The position numbers and the translations under genes are program-made. A stretch of DNA of 64,000 nt from Tritrichomonas foetus. Lineage: Eukaryota; Parabasalia; Tritrichomonadida; Tritrichomonadidae. The notes beneath the pieces were generated by a model that was not told the DNA's origin, made no database searches, and saw only the letters and a list, made by a program, of their open reading frames with translations. Below are positions 51,121 to 60,547 of the stretch, in pieces (the first letter of the stretch is position 1; every line of letters starts with the position of its first letter). Location: positions 88,939-152,938 of the forward strand of contig MLAK01000871.1 in the NCBI GenBank assembly GCA_001839685.1, read 5' to 3'.

Positions 51121-52018
51121 CATAGATTAAATTCACTTAATATTTTTTTATCTAATAAACAGCATTTGATGTAATTATATATTATATAGGTGCGCGTTAT
51201 GGTCTTTTTTCACTTTCATGTCCACAATCAATCATGGCCCATAGATTTTTTTTTTTTTTTTTAATTTGGTTATGATTTTTATATTTAGATAATCAGAAAT
51301 TTGATCAACAGTTTTATTTTCTTTATTTACTAAAAAATCTTCATTTTCTTAGCCAACCGCGGTTTATGACAAAAAAAAAGCATATGGAAATTAAAAAGTA
51401 CTACCAAACTTGATCCAAGTGCTTGCAATAAACTAAATGTCATACACATCTGTGCAGAAAATTAACATCGCTGACAGAGTTCATCAAAGAAACAAGCGAA
51501 AACGATTGACTCCTCATGTCTTCATCGAAATGCTTTCACGATAGATCGAAAAACTGCATCTTTTAGCGCTTGTACTGTCAATTCAATGAGACTAAAATTG
51601 AAGAAAGCTCTTTCATGAAGATCATACAAAACATATTTATGTTATGCCAGACTCTTTAAATTCACGAATGAAGATTTATTAATGTATGCATACCCGATTT
51701 AAATCTTTGAGTAAAGATATCATGAAGATAGTATAAAGATATTTATTTATAAGGAAAACACAATAAGTTGGGTCGTAAGATATTAAAACATCTTAAGACA
51801 AAATTCTATTTCTACAAAATGTTACATAATAATCAGCATTTTTTAAATTTAGATTCAACAATTTGGATTTTCTTCAACATTTCATATTCACATTTTATCA
51901 ATCGCCTATATCATTCTAAATAAACTCAGAATAATCGCACAAATTGTGTGACACAATCTACAGAACGCATAATATCTTTCTGATAGTAAGAAACTCTTAC
52001 GAAGACTAATTCTAAAAG
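51121..52018. other. Non-coding AT-rich sequence left of the transposon
   Basis: No coding region. A T18 run occurs at about 51249-51266. Nothing else could be identified. Confidence 0.35.
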
Positions 52019-52020
52019 TA

Positions 52021-52051
52021 CCCCAAAATCGTATACTTTTCCCCTTTTGAC
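52021..52051 (+). repeat. Left terminal inverted repeat of the transposon
   Basis: CCCCAAAATCG(T)A(T)ACTTTTCCCCTTTT matches the right end apart from three or so substitutions. The preceding TA is the likely target duplication. Confidence 0.85.
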
Positions 52052-54460
52052 GACCATTTTGCCAAAAAACGTACGATAACATATTGAATAAAATACGTTA
52101 TTTACCGAAAAATATCAGAAAATGATCATAACTCGCCGAGAAATGATTTTCTATTCGATACCTTTTACACGATTATTCGCCTTTGCATGCACAGCAAAAT
52201 AGCTCTTTTCCACTAAAAACATCGATCGCAAAAAAAATTGAAATCCTTTCATCATTATACACAGATGTTTTCTTGTTTCGTATTTTGGGGCACATATTTT
52301 TAAACACGTACAAAAACATATAATCGGTAATTCAACGAAAATTAGATTTTTTGGGACACTTTATCTGACATTAATCGTCTAAAAAAACGACCTTCAAACA
52401 AAATTTACCAAGTACCTCAAGTGAAATTAATCTAAATGAGATGTGTTCTATATGTTGCAAAAATAAAAAAATTCGCGCCAAAAATGGAATCATTTACATT
52501 TCTCAATAATTTTTATTCAAAGGAAATTCAAAAGTTATTTCTGGAAATAGAAATTATCGCGTCAAATATAATTCTATATTTCAGTTAGAGCCGAAAATAA
52601 AAAAATAGCCACAAATCATCAAAATAGCGGTTTTCATTTTTTCTTGTTTTTGTGTTTTATCCTTATATTTCTTAATAGCAACGCGTGAATTATATGCTGA
52701 TATACGTTTTTAAGTCAGAAAACTTGTTGTTATTTCTTCATTGATAATTTTATTGACTACTGAATTTTCACTTTTAATCCATCCAAGTTGGTGAGGTAAA
52801 TTTGCTCAAAATTACATCGAAAAAGTCGATATTATTTTGCTTTTCTTTAATTTTAGATATTATCATTTAATTTTCTAAGAAGTCAAATATAATATATTAT
52901 CTGGTGATGTAATACAATCTTACAATCAATATATTGAATGAAAATCATCAATAAATTATCGTTATTTTTCCTTTTAGTTATTATCAAGTCGTGAAATGTT
53001 ATTTCGTTTATTAATTAATGGTTTCTTTATTTACCTATTTTGTTGCAGTATAATTTTTAATCGTTATTGGACAAATATCGATTAACAAATCGTTCACTAA
53101 TAGTATCAAATTAGAGAAATACCTTTTCCACTTTTTTTGGGTGGTGTGTTTTTCTCCAGCCTCGCATGCACCTAATTTTAATGTTGAACGTGATCATACT
53201 GCATCAATGTTTCTTTATACAATTCTTTTTACTTCTACTCTTGCACCTAATCATCATCAACTAAAAAATCATGTAAAAATTCGTACAAATATCGATATAA
53301 CTTGGAGATTTATATTTGTTTCACAAGATAAAATAAAGCATTCATTGGTTCAACAATAAAATCCTCGCGAGGATCATTTTTTGGCATATTAGTTCTGTAA
53401 GAACCAGAATTATCATAGTGAAACGACTTTGCAAACAATGAAAATCTCGTTTTTTTCCCTTTGAACATGAAATTGTTTGCTTGCAAAATCATGAACACAA
53501 CTTCGAATAAATTTGGCATGTACAATTATTAACATGCTAAAAGTACGAAGATATGAAAGTAGGAGAAGAAGTGATATGCCAATTTCTGGATTAATCGCTT
53601 CACGCCTGATCAATGCTCGGTCAAGACATCAATCGTTGATTTGAAAAAGATTCAATAAATACAATATTGTTAAGATACAACAAAAATGATGTTTACAACT
53701 TAAGCTATACATATTTATAAATAGACTTATATAAATATAGATGATGTCTCTCTCAATAATGATAATATTTAGAAATTTTCCATACGCTGTGATTTTATTA
53801 AGACTTGAAAGAGATGAAAAATGATTTTTCTTGTTCTGGTTATAAAGGTAAAATCGAATTTAATTAATGAATAAGAAGACGCAGAAAAAAAGAAGGAGGG
53901 GGAAAAGAAAACTAAAGTTCAAAGTTCAAAACTTTTATATGAAATCTTACCAAGTGATATAGTGATTCGTGAAACTAATGGTGAATCTGCTTCTTTGCTC
54001 CTGTTCTAAGTTCTACTATTTCACAGATGTGAAAGCATTTTTATTCAAATTACTCTTCATGCCATTCGTGATTGCCTCAAGACCAGAAAATTTACCATTC
54101 ACTCTATTAAAGTAAGTGAAGAATCGTTTACATTGTTGATTGAAGCATATCCTTTTGTTATTACCGACCTTTTCTGTCACATTATTTCTGCCATCAAAAA
54201 AATAGCTTGTGATTTTGCAGTNTTTTCACAGAAGTTGGAAATGAAAACATTTTTTTCATCTAAAGGTAAAAATTCATAATTTCATGAATTTACATTAAAT
54301 GATCCACAAAAAACTGTTTGAGCTGATTCATTTCCTACTTTTTATTTCAAAATGAATTGATTTCGCAAAATTCACGGAATGTACACCTTCTCTTACCAAT
54401 ATCATGAGTTGTTCTAGCTGAATATGAGTTCGAAATAGTAAATACACTTGTTGATGATGA
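52052..54460. other. Left interior of the transposon, no clear gene
   Basis: Only short frames occur: 53141-53359 (+), and 53310-53525 and 53413-53613 (-), the last two overlapping and perhaps parts of one decayed gene. ATTTTGGGGCAC near 52281 and TTTTTGGGACAC near 52349 recall the terminal repeat and could be subterminal binding sites. A single N lies at 54222. Confidence 0.4.
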
Positions 54461-55783
54461 TTAAAAATACTCTAAAAACTCATCTTCAAAATTATAATCT
54501 GTATCATCCGTATCATCTGTGCTAGAAATCTTATTTTCACATTTACTTATCATGGGGAAACCAGGAATGTTCCATGCTGATTTATATGCATGACTGCTTA
54601 CTTTATTAAGTATTTCTTTGAATGTTCGTGCAGCTAAAGCTTTATTCCAAACTGAATTCCCTTCAATTGCTTTTCTCCGTGAAATATCCCACGCTTTTTT
54701 CATTTTAGCCTTAATAATTCCAAAGATCTTTCTATCTAATGGCTGAAAGGAACCAGTACCATTGGCGGGGACAAAAATGAGATCTATTTGCAAACTCTGT
54801 GCAAGTTCTCTGACAATTGCATCTTTATGCGTGCTGTATACATCTAAGACTAAACAGCAAGGCTCATTATTAACTTGTTCTGATAACCATTTAATGTATT
54901 GACACATCACTTCACTGGTTGCCCAACCTGTTTCACTTTTCATTATTTTGATATCATTTTCATAATTCCAGGCTTCTCCGAATTGCATTTCGGAGTTTTC
55001 TTGATTACCTTTCGTGAGAAATATTGGTTCAAGTATAGTTCCCCCAAAGCTAATTGTTGTTAAACATGTAAAACCACTTTTTTCATCTTCATTAATAAAA
55101 GATGGAACGTTTTCAGCTCCTTTCCTGCCAATTACTTTGGAAGGTGGGCAACACACATGGACAAAAGTTTCATCCATATTGAAGATTCTTTCAGGATGAT
55201 AATCTTGAGCTGCATGTGTTAATTTTTCTATAAAGATGTCAATAAACTTTGGATCCACTTCTCCCTTTTTACTGGGTTTTGATGATCTCACCGATAGGCC
55301 GTATTTGTCAAGGAATCTGTAAGCCCAAGAATTTGTGGCCGAGAAACGATCTCTACCAACTTGTTCCATGGATAATTGTTGATACAAATGAATTGCTGTG
55401 TCTTGAAGTTCGTTCAAGGTGAATGGAGTTCCGTTATTAAGTTTATCAGATACTAAATTGAATAGTTGATCTTCTGTTTCATTTGGGAGCGTTGTTACCC
55501 CTAGTGCTTCATATGGAGTGTAGTTAGGGTCTTTTTTAAATTTTTGTCGCCATTTTTTAAGCGTTTGATATTTTATATTCGTATCATGTGAAACTTGTTT
55601 AAGCGCCCCATATGGTAATTCCTTCATTTTCAAGTATTCCCATATGGGAGCTACTTCATTGATGGAATCATTCATCCACACATGATGGTTTTTGACCAGT
55701 TTCGGAAACTTGGGCACTTTTCGAATATTCGTCAACGGAAGTAGTATTTGTTTTCTTTTGGAATACTTTCTTTTCTTCCCCAT
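54461..55783 (-). CDS. DDE transposase, pogo/Tigger-like
   Basis: 440 residues, apparently intact. A basic N-terminus precedes a helix-turn-helix (about 55-80, YGALKQVSHDTNIKYQTLKK), then a CENP-B-like second DNA-binding segment (about 105-165). The catalytic domain has all three acids: Asp204 in FNMDETFVH, Asp314 in LVLDVYSTHKD and Asp350 in GSFQPLDRKIF. That gives a DD35D spacing, with QPLD typical of the pogo/Tigger/DDE_1 superfamily. The acidic tail is SSTDDTDDTDYNFEDEFLEYF-like. It lies within matching terminal inverted repeats, so the element may be, or recently was, active. Confidence 0.92.
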   Translation of the reverse strand: MGKKRKYSKRKQILLPLTNIRKVPKFPKLVKNHHVWMNDSINEVAPIWEYLKMKELPYGALKQVSHDTNIKYQTLKKWRQKFKKDPNYTPYEALGVTTLPNETEDQLFNLVSDKLNNGTPFTLNELQDTAIHLYQQLSMEQVGRDRFSATNSWAYRFLDKYGLSVRSSKPSKKGEVDPKFIDIFIEKLTHAAQDYHPERIFNMDETFVHVCCPPSKVIGRKGAENVPSFINEDEKSGFTCLTTISFGGTILEPIFLTKGNQENSEMQFGEAWNYENDIKIMKSETGWATSEVMCQYIKWLSEQVNNEPCCLVLDVYSTHKDAIVRELAQSLQIDLIFVPANGTGSFQPLDRKIFGIIKAKMKKAWDISRRKAIEGNSVWNKALAARTFKEILNKVSSHAYKSAWNIPGFPMISKCENKISSTDDTDDTDYNFEDEFLEYF

Positions 55784-55954
55784 TAAGTCTGAAATTAGAA
55801 ATTAAATATACATATGTGAGAATATAAAAAGTGAAATGATCCATTCTAACCGTACATTAATTTAATCAAAAAGTTATTTTAATATTGAAAAAAACTATCA
55901 ATAAAAATCTGACAATTGTCAGATTTTCGTCGAATTATAACCATATCTTGTAAA

Positions 55955-55985
55955 ACAGAAAGGGGAAAAGTTTGCGATTTTGGGG
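55955..55985 (-). repeat. Right terminal inverted repeat of the transposon
   Basis: Inverse of the left end: ...AGGGGAAAAGTTTGCGATTT ending TGGGG, followed by TA at 55986-55987. Confidence 0.85.
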
Positions 55986-56004
55986 TATTAACAATTTTAT
56001 CTTT

Positions 56005-56433
56005 CTAAATCGACAAAATTTTTAATTTGGCGCCTAAAACATCTCTAAAATCAACAGAAGAAAGAACACTTTGTTTTCCAACTTTGGTGAAGTGAAAAAT
56101 TACATCAATGAATTCACCATTATTTGATGTTTTCACAAATTCTTGGTTTTCATCAGAGATTTGGGATTCATCATCTTTTGATAAGGCAGTACTAACGATT
56201 AAAAAAGCTGGATTTGTTTGCTTTGGAACATATTCGTATTCTGCCAAAATTTCAATCACAATTTTGTCATTGACTGGAAAAGGAGGGAGTTTTGTAGCAA
56301 ATATGTTCAACTTTTCTGGTTTTTCTGAGTTTTGGACTTCGATATCGAAAAATGATGTTTTACTGCCTTTGTAAGTAATGATTCCGTGTAAAAAGACGCC
56401 TTTGAATTTCACGAGTTTGTTTGGCTGTGTCAT
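56005..56433 (-). CDS. Hypothetical protein, 142 aa
   Basis: Mixed alpha-beta, mostly beta by composition (FKGVFLHGIITYKGSKTSFF, DKIVIEILAEYEYVPKQ, FIDVIFHFTKVGKQSVL). There is no signal peptide, membrane helix or known motif. The composition and well-formed ATG at 56433 argue for a real gene. The transposon is inserted just 17 bp past its stop, so its natural 3' flank and polyadenylation signals may be disturbed. Family not recognised. Confidence 0.6.
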   Translation of the reverse strand: MTQPNKLVKFKGVFLHGIITYKGSKTSFFDIEVQNSEKPEKLNIFATKLPPFPVNDKIVIEILAEYEYVPKQTNPAFLIVSTALSKDDESQISDENQEFVKTSNNGEFIDVIFHFTKVGKQSVLSSVDFRDVLGAKLKILSI

Positions 56434-56748
56434 AATCGATATATTGTTTACGAATACTATATTCGAAACAAAAGGAAAAAATGAATAGGAAAAAAAAAAT
56501 GACTTGGAAATTCTGAATAAGCTCAGAATAAATTCTGAACATTTATCTCATTTTCGCAAATTTGACCATTGGAAAAAATTAGCATTTCACTTAACATTTC
56601 ATTTTGATGATTTCGATTACAAGTTTTTGAAAACTGATTTCATCAATAGAAAAAGTGAAAATCACCTGAATTATTCTAATGATTTCTCTAACGTTTATAA
56701 TTTAATTTTCAATAGACGATACATTGTTAAAAAGTTGCGAAATCCTCT
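56434..56748. other. Divergent promoter region
   Basis: Between the 5' ends of two divergent genes of unknown function. An out-of-frame reading extends through it (56504-56836, +) but is low-complexity and not supported. Confidence 0.35.
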
Positions 56749-58353
56749 ATGCTATCATGCGCTCCAGTTGAAGCGTATCGATGGTGGAATTCTAATATTA
56801 ATCCATTTGGAGAAGTCGATTTACCTCCAAAAATAGCGTCGCCAAAAGAAGCATCCCTCGTGTGGAGTAAATTTTTCCCGATTTTCGATTTAATTGCTCC
56901 AGAAAGCGTGTCCTATAATCTGTATTGGAAATCAATATTATCGATATTATCGCATTTTCGCCCAAGCAAAGACATACCGAGTCCCTTCAATAATTTTCCG
57001 GAATTTATTGTTTTTTTATATAATATGCGAACTATCATTACTCCAAGAAATTTAACGCATTGCTTTCAATTTTTAGAGACTTACCAATATCGCAATTTTG
57101 CGCAATTTATCATTTATGAAATGCCGTTATATTTTCACGAACCAGTTCTTTATTTAAAATCAATATTAGAATTATGTGATTCTAGTCATGCGTTATGGAA
57201 TAAAATAATTACACAGAATGCTGTCTGTGATGCTTTTTTCTATATGAACGCAAATTTTTTGCAACCTTTAGCTGCTTCAAGTGATTCAATTAAATGGTCA
57301 CATCATTTAATACTTGGTGAAATCATTTTTCGACTTTTAATTTCAACCCTTCGAAACAATTCAACATCATTAACCAACTCAAACAAATTCTGCGATTATT
57401 TGGTGAGAATGATTCCATCTGCACCAACATCAGTAAAAATAACAGCAACACGTTGGATATTAACATTAACAAAAAGAACACTGAAAAAAGGTGATAAAGA
57501 CGTTCTGAAAACTCGAATTAAAAATTTCTTGCCATTTGTAAAAATGACGCCTTATATTTTTCATTATTCAATAATTTATATTCGTGATAATTTAATAAGT
57601 TTAACATCTCCGAATAAATTATTAAATACGATTTCAGTTGATTCCCTTTTTAATATCGAATTAATTTTAAGTTTTTCTAAGAAAATTGGGCCGATGGCTC
57701 CCCTCACAAAGCTCTCGAAGGGAGCGCTTGCATCAAAAATTTGGCATCGTGCAGCTTTTCAAGCAGCTTGTGAAATAATTCAAACTTATTCAAATGAAAA
57801 TGAATTAAAAGATTGGTTAACTATTTATATTCGAAGGCTGTTTATTTTTGTGTCCCTTTCAAATTTAGCACAGAAATATAAAACTAGAGCACTTCTTGTG
57901 ACTGAATCTCTATCGAAGTTACTATATTTAAGAATAAATTGGATTCGACAGCTAGTTTTAAACATTTCTTATACGATAAATGCAACCAGAAGTACGCCAC
58001 CTTATTTTTCTGCTTTTTTTCCATCAAACTCATCCAATGATGAACCAACATTTGGTGAATTTGAAGCATTCCAGCGTGTGAATTCTTTAATTAACTTGAA
58101 GACTTTCCCATTTGATGGCAGAAAAGCAACTTTTATTCCACCACCTGCTTTGGATAACTCGAATCCAGCAACAGCATCATCAAGCAGTATTGGACCGCTT
58201 CCTCCAATGCCTCCTCAGAACCCACTTGCCCATCGTGGGCACCTTCAAGCAGCGAAAAGCAATCGAAGAATACAGACAAAGAAAGCCGGGAAAAAGAAAC
58301 CTGTCATCAAAAAACCAACGACAACAAAGCATATACAACACTTCAAGACATAG
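56749..58353 (+). CDS. Hypothetical helical protein with basic tail, 534 aa
   Basis: Residues 1-400 are hydrophobic-helical and rich in aromatic residues (FPIFDLIAPESVSYNLYWKS, HEPVLYLKSILELCDSSHAL, TRWILTLTKRTLKKGDKDVL) without clear membrane segments, suggesting a solenoid-like fold. The last 90 residues are disordered: Ser/Asn-rich, then Pro-rich (PLPPMPPQNPLAHRG), then strongly basic (RRIQTKKAGKKKPVIKKP), which could be a nuclear or nucleic-acid-binding tail. No family is recognised. Confidence 0.7.
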   Translation: MLSCAPVEAYRWWNSNINPFGEVDLPPKIASPKEASLVWSKFFPIFDLIAPESVSYNLYWKSILSILSHFRPSKDIPSPFNNFPEFIVFLYNMRTIITPRNLTHCFQFLETYQYRNFAQFIIYEMPLYFHEPVLYLKSILELCDSSHALWNKIITQNAVCDAFFYMNANFLQPLAASSDSIKWSHHLILGEIIFRLLISTLRNNSTSLTNSNKFCDYLVRMIPSAPTSVKITATRWILTLTKRTLKKGDKDVLKTRIKNFLPFVKMTPYIFHYSIIYIRDNLISLTSPNKLLNTISVDSLFNIELILSFSKKIGPMAPLTKLSKGALASKIWHRAAFQAACEIIQTYSNENELKDWLTIYIRRLFIFVSLSNLAQKYKTRALLVTESLSKLLYLRINWIRQLVLNISYTINATRSTPPYFSAFFPSNSSNDEPTFGEFEAFQRVNSLINLKTFPFDGRKATFIPPPALDNSNPATASSSSIGPLPPMPPQNPLAHRGHLQAAKSNRRIQTKKAGKKKPVIKKPTTTKHIQHFKT

Positions 58354-58821
58354 ATAATGTTTGTAATAAACTTGTATGTATCTTAGTTTTTATATTTCTG
58401 TTTTTAGAATGTGTTATTTCACAGATAGATATCTATCATTTCGGATATTCAAATGGTATGTTGAAATAGTATTTAGAGACAGTATATCGAAATGGTATGG
58501 TGAAATAGTATGTTAAAATAGTATGTTGAAATAGTATGTTGAAATAACATTTTTAAAGATGAATCACCCAGAAGAAAGTATTACGAGAAGCATCAAAAAA
58601 GTAAAAATCGGGGAAAAAATATGCATGAATATTGAGGATAGATTACATTTTTATTTTTTAAATTTTTTCTAACAAATTTACTAACAATATCAAACCCAAG
58701 TTGATGATTCTGAACAGAACTAACATTCCTTCTTGAAAGTCTTTGTTAATTCCATAGATATAGTTTCACTGATAACAATGCTGCCATTCTTTTGGATTTA
58801 AAAGAAAAATGTCTGCGAAAT
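58354..58821. other. Spacer with a 13-bp repeat
   Basis: 3' flanks of two convergent genes. No gene seen apart from the small tandem array. Confidence 0.35.
58450..58552. repeat. 13-bp degenerate tandem repeat
   Basis: GTATGTTGAAATA-type units, about six copies with substitutions. Confidence 0.7.
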
Positions 58822-59454
58822 TTAAACACCAGGGTCTGCTTGATCCTCCATAATTGAGGAGGATGAAAAGTCTGTTTGATACATTGGCGTCAAAATGTTG
58901 TGATAAGCGATGAAAAAGAGCGCCAAAATCGGAGATGCAAGGACTGCCCCTAGAACGCATAAAAGTGACACTAAGGTTCTACCAAGGAGGTGGTAGTATG
59001 CTATTGAGAGAAGAACGATTGCTATTCCAACATATGCCGAAAAAAAGCAAAGAAATATCTTTCGTTTTTGAAGGGATCCTTTTGCATCGATGTTTTCATT
59101 GATTTCTGTGTCTTCTTCAATTTCTTTAATCTGGCGATCAATTATAACATCCGAATTTTCATCACCATCACTCAAACTGTCTTTATTATTATCTTGAGTT
59201 TGGCTGACTGGATTTCCGTTGTTTGCAGACTGGGGTGTAGTCAATGAATTACTGCGACTAAATGATGGATTTTCGGCATCATAACCATTTACAATTTGGA
59301 TGTTATTATCGATATGGTCTAATGACTGGTACGAAGCCTTAGATTGAGTGATATCTTTGTCAGTAATATTTGTGTTCATAATAGTGTTGCAATCAGTGTC
59401 GATAGATGTCTCATTTTGATTTAAACTGGGACTTGATGCAGCAGCACAGTCCAT
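58822..59454 (-). CDS. Hypothetical two-helix membrane protein, 210 aa
   Basis: The N-terminal 125 residues are polar, acidic and Ser/Asn-rich (DSLSDGDENSDVIIDRQIKE), presumably cytosolic and disordered. They are followed by a basic KRK and two membrane helices separated by a short turn (about 131-153 CFFSAYVGIAIVLLSIAYYH, and 158-182 VSLLCVLGAVLASPILALFF). A short tail ends with SSSSIMEDQADPGV. This hairpin topology would put both ends on one side. No family recognised. Confidence 0.65.
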   Translation of the reverse strand: MDCAAASSPSLNQNETSIDTDCNTIMNTNITDKDITQSKASYQSLDHIDNNIQIVNGYDAENPSFSRSNSLTTPQSANNGNPVSQTQDNNKDSLSDGDENSDVIIDRQIKEIEEDTEINENIDAKGSLQKRKIFLCFFSAYVGIAIVLLSIAYYHLLGRTLVSLLCVLGAVLASPILALFFIAYHNILTPMYQTDFSSSSIMEDQADPGV

Positions 59455-60547
59455 GCAACAGTTTTTTTTTTTTTAAATATGAATTGTGAACCCTACAAAA
59501 CTCATCGTATTTTAAATAGTTTATTGATTTTCAATCATTTTAATATTCAATTCATTATGACGGAAACAGAAATCTTACCAAAAATAATTGAAAAAAATTG
59601 TGATAATTCATGGACAGATGTTTGAATTTTCAGCTTTTCTGATCGTTCGGTGAAAAAGTTTTGGATAGGAAAATCAAAAATTATCTTATTTCTGAGATCT
59701 TGCCATGTACGTATTGAATTCTTTTTTGTTTTGTATTGTTTACGAATCAGATAATACGATCATCTTTTCTTGTTAAAATGTCAAACTATAACGACTTTTT
59801 TATGATGGGAATGTTCTTTCTTTCTTCTCTTCACGAAGACAAAATAATGCACTTTGTTTTTTTCCTCCTTAATATATAAACTCAATAAAGTGGATATATC
59901 ACTGCGGATAAATATTAGCGGTTTTCACGCAAATGGAGATGCGACCTATATTTTATATGGAAATATCTCGAGATAACTCTTTATTATGCACTTATATAGA
60001 TATTGATGATTTGAATAGATCATCTTTATTCATTTTGTCCCTTGAGCTTCTTATCGAATCATCATTTATGATATTTTTACGGGAAATTAATAATGGCTAT
60101 GTCCATTGTATGAATAATGAGGTATTTCACTTGTTTTACTATCACAAATTTTGTTCATGTCGTTGATTAGAAATTTGATATCAAAAATAATTAATTTGTT
60201 AGTGATTTGGTTTATAATAATATAATTAGAACTACACAATTCAATTATTAAGTTTTAATGAATCACAAAGATAGTATAGAAAAAAAATATGATAAAGATT
60301 TTTTTATTGAAAAATTAATTCACCGGAACTAAAATAAGAGTTCAGCTAATTGTAAATAAGATAAAAATATTGATAATTTTAGCATCTATTAATTATTTCG
60401 AGCTGGCAGGTAAGAATGAACATTCAACCATTCCTGATCCTCATTTCAGATATTTCTGTGGCTATTTGTCCAGGTATTGATAACCACTTTTTGATATACA
60501 CTCAGAAATCTTGAATTAATAAACGAATTGTGATATGAAATTTGGGA
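59455..60547. other. AT-rich spacer, about 1.1 kb
   Basis: Divergent 5' flanks. One 77-codon frame (59933-60166, +) has no recognisable features and is not called. TTTTATATGG occurs at 59951-59960. Confidence 0.35.

Larger units (their letters stand above)
52021..55985 (-). mobile_element. Complete pogo/Tc1-like DNA transposon, 3,965 bp
   Basis: The left end starts CCCCAAAATCGTATACTTTT (52021) and the right end, read inward, CCCCAAAATCGCAAACTTTT (55985). With the CCCC that follows, the inverted repeats match in about 26 of 29 positions. Both ends are flanked by TA (52019-52020 and 55986-55987), the target duplication of Tc1/mariner/pogo elements. It carries one intact transposase gene near the right end and about 2.4 kb of apparently non-coding DNA on the left. 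It is inserted 17 bp downstream of the stop of the gene at 56005. Confidence 0.85.

Noticed and set aside
51249..51266. Long T-run as a Pol III terminator
   Set aside because: No tRNA-like or box A/B sequence upstream; simple homopolymer in an AT-rich genome.
53141..53613. Short frames inside the transposon
   Set aside because: Overlapping on opposite strands, under 75 codons, no motifs; not enough to call a second transposon gene.
59933..60166. A 77-codon plus-strand frame
   Set aside because: No recognisable domain or motif; AT-rich spacer can give this by chance.
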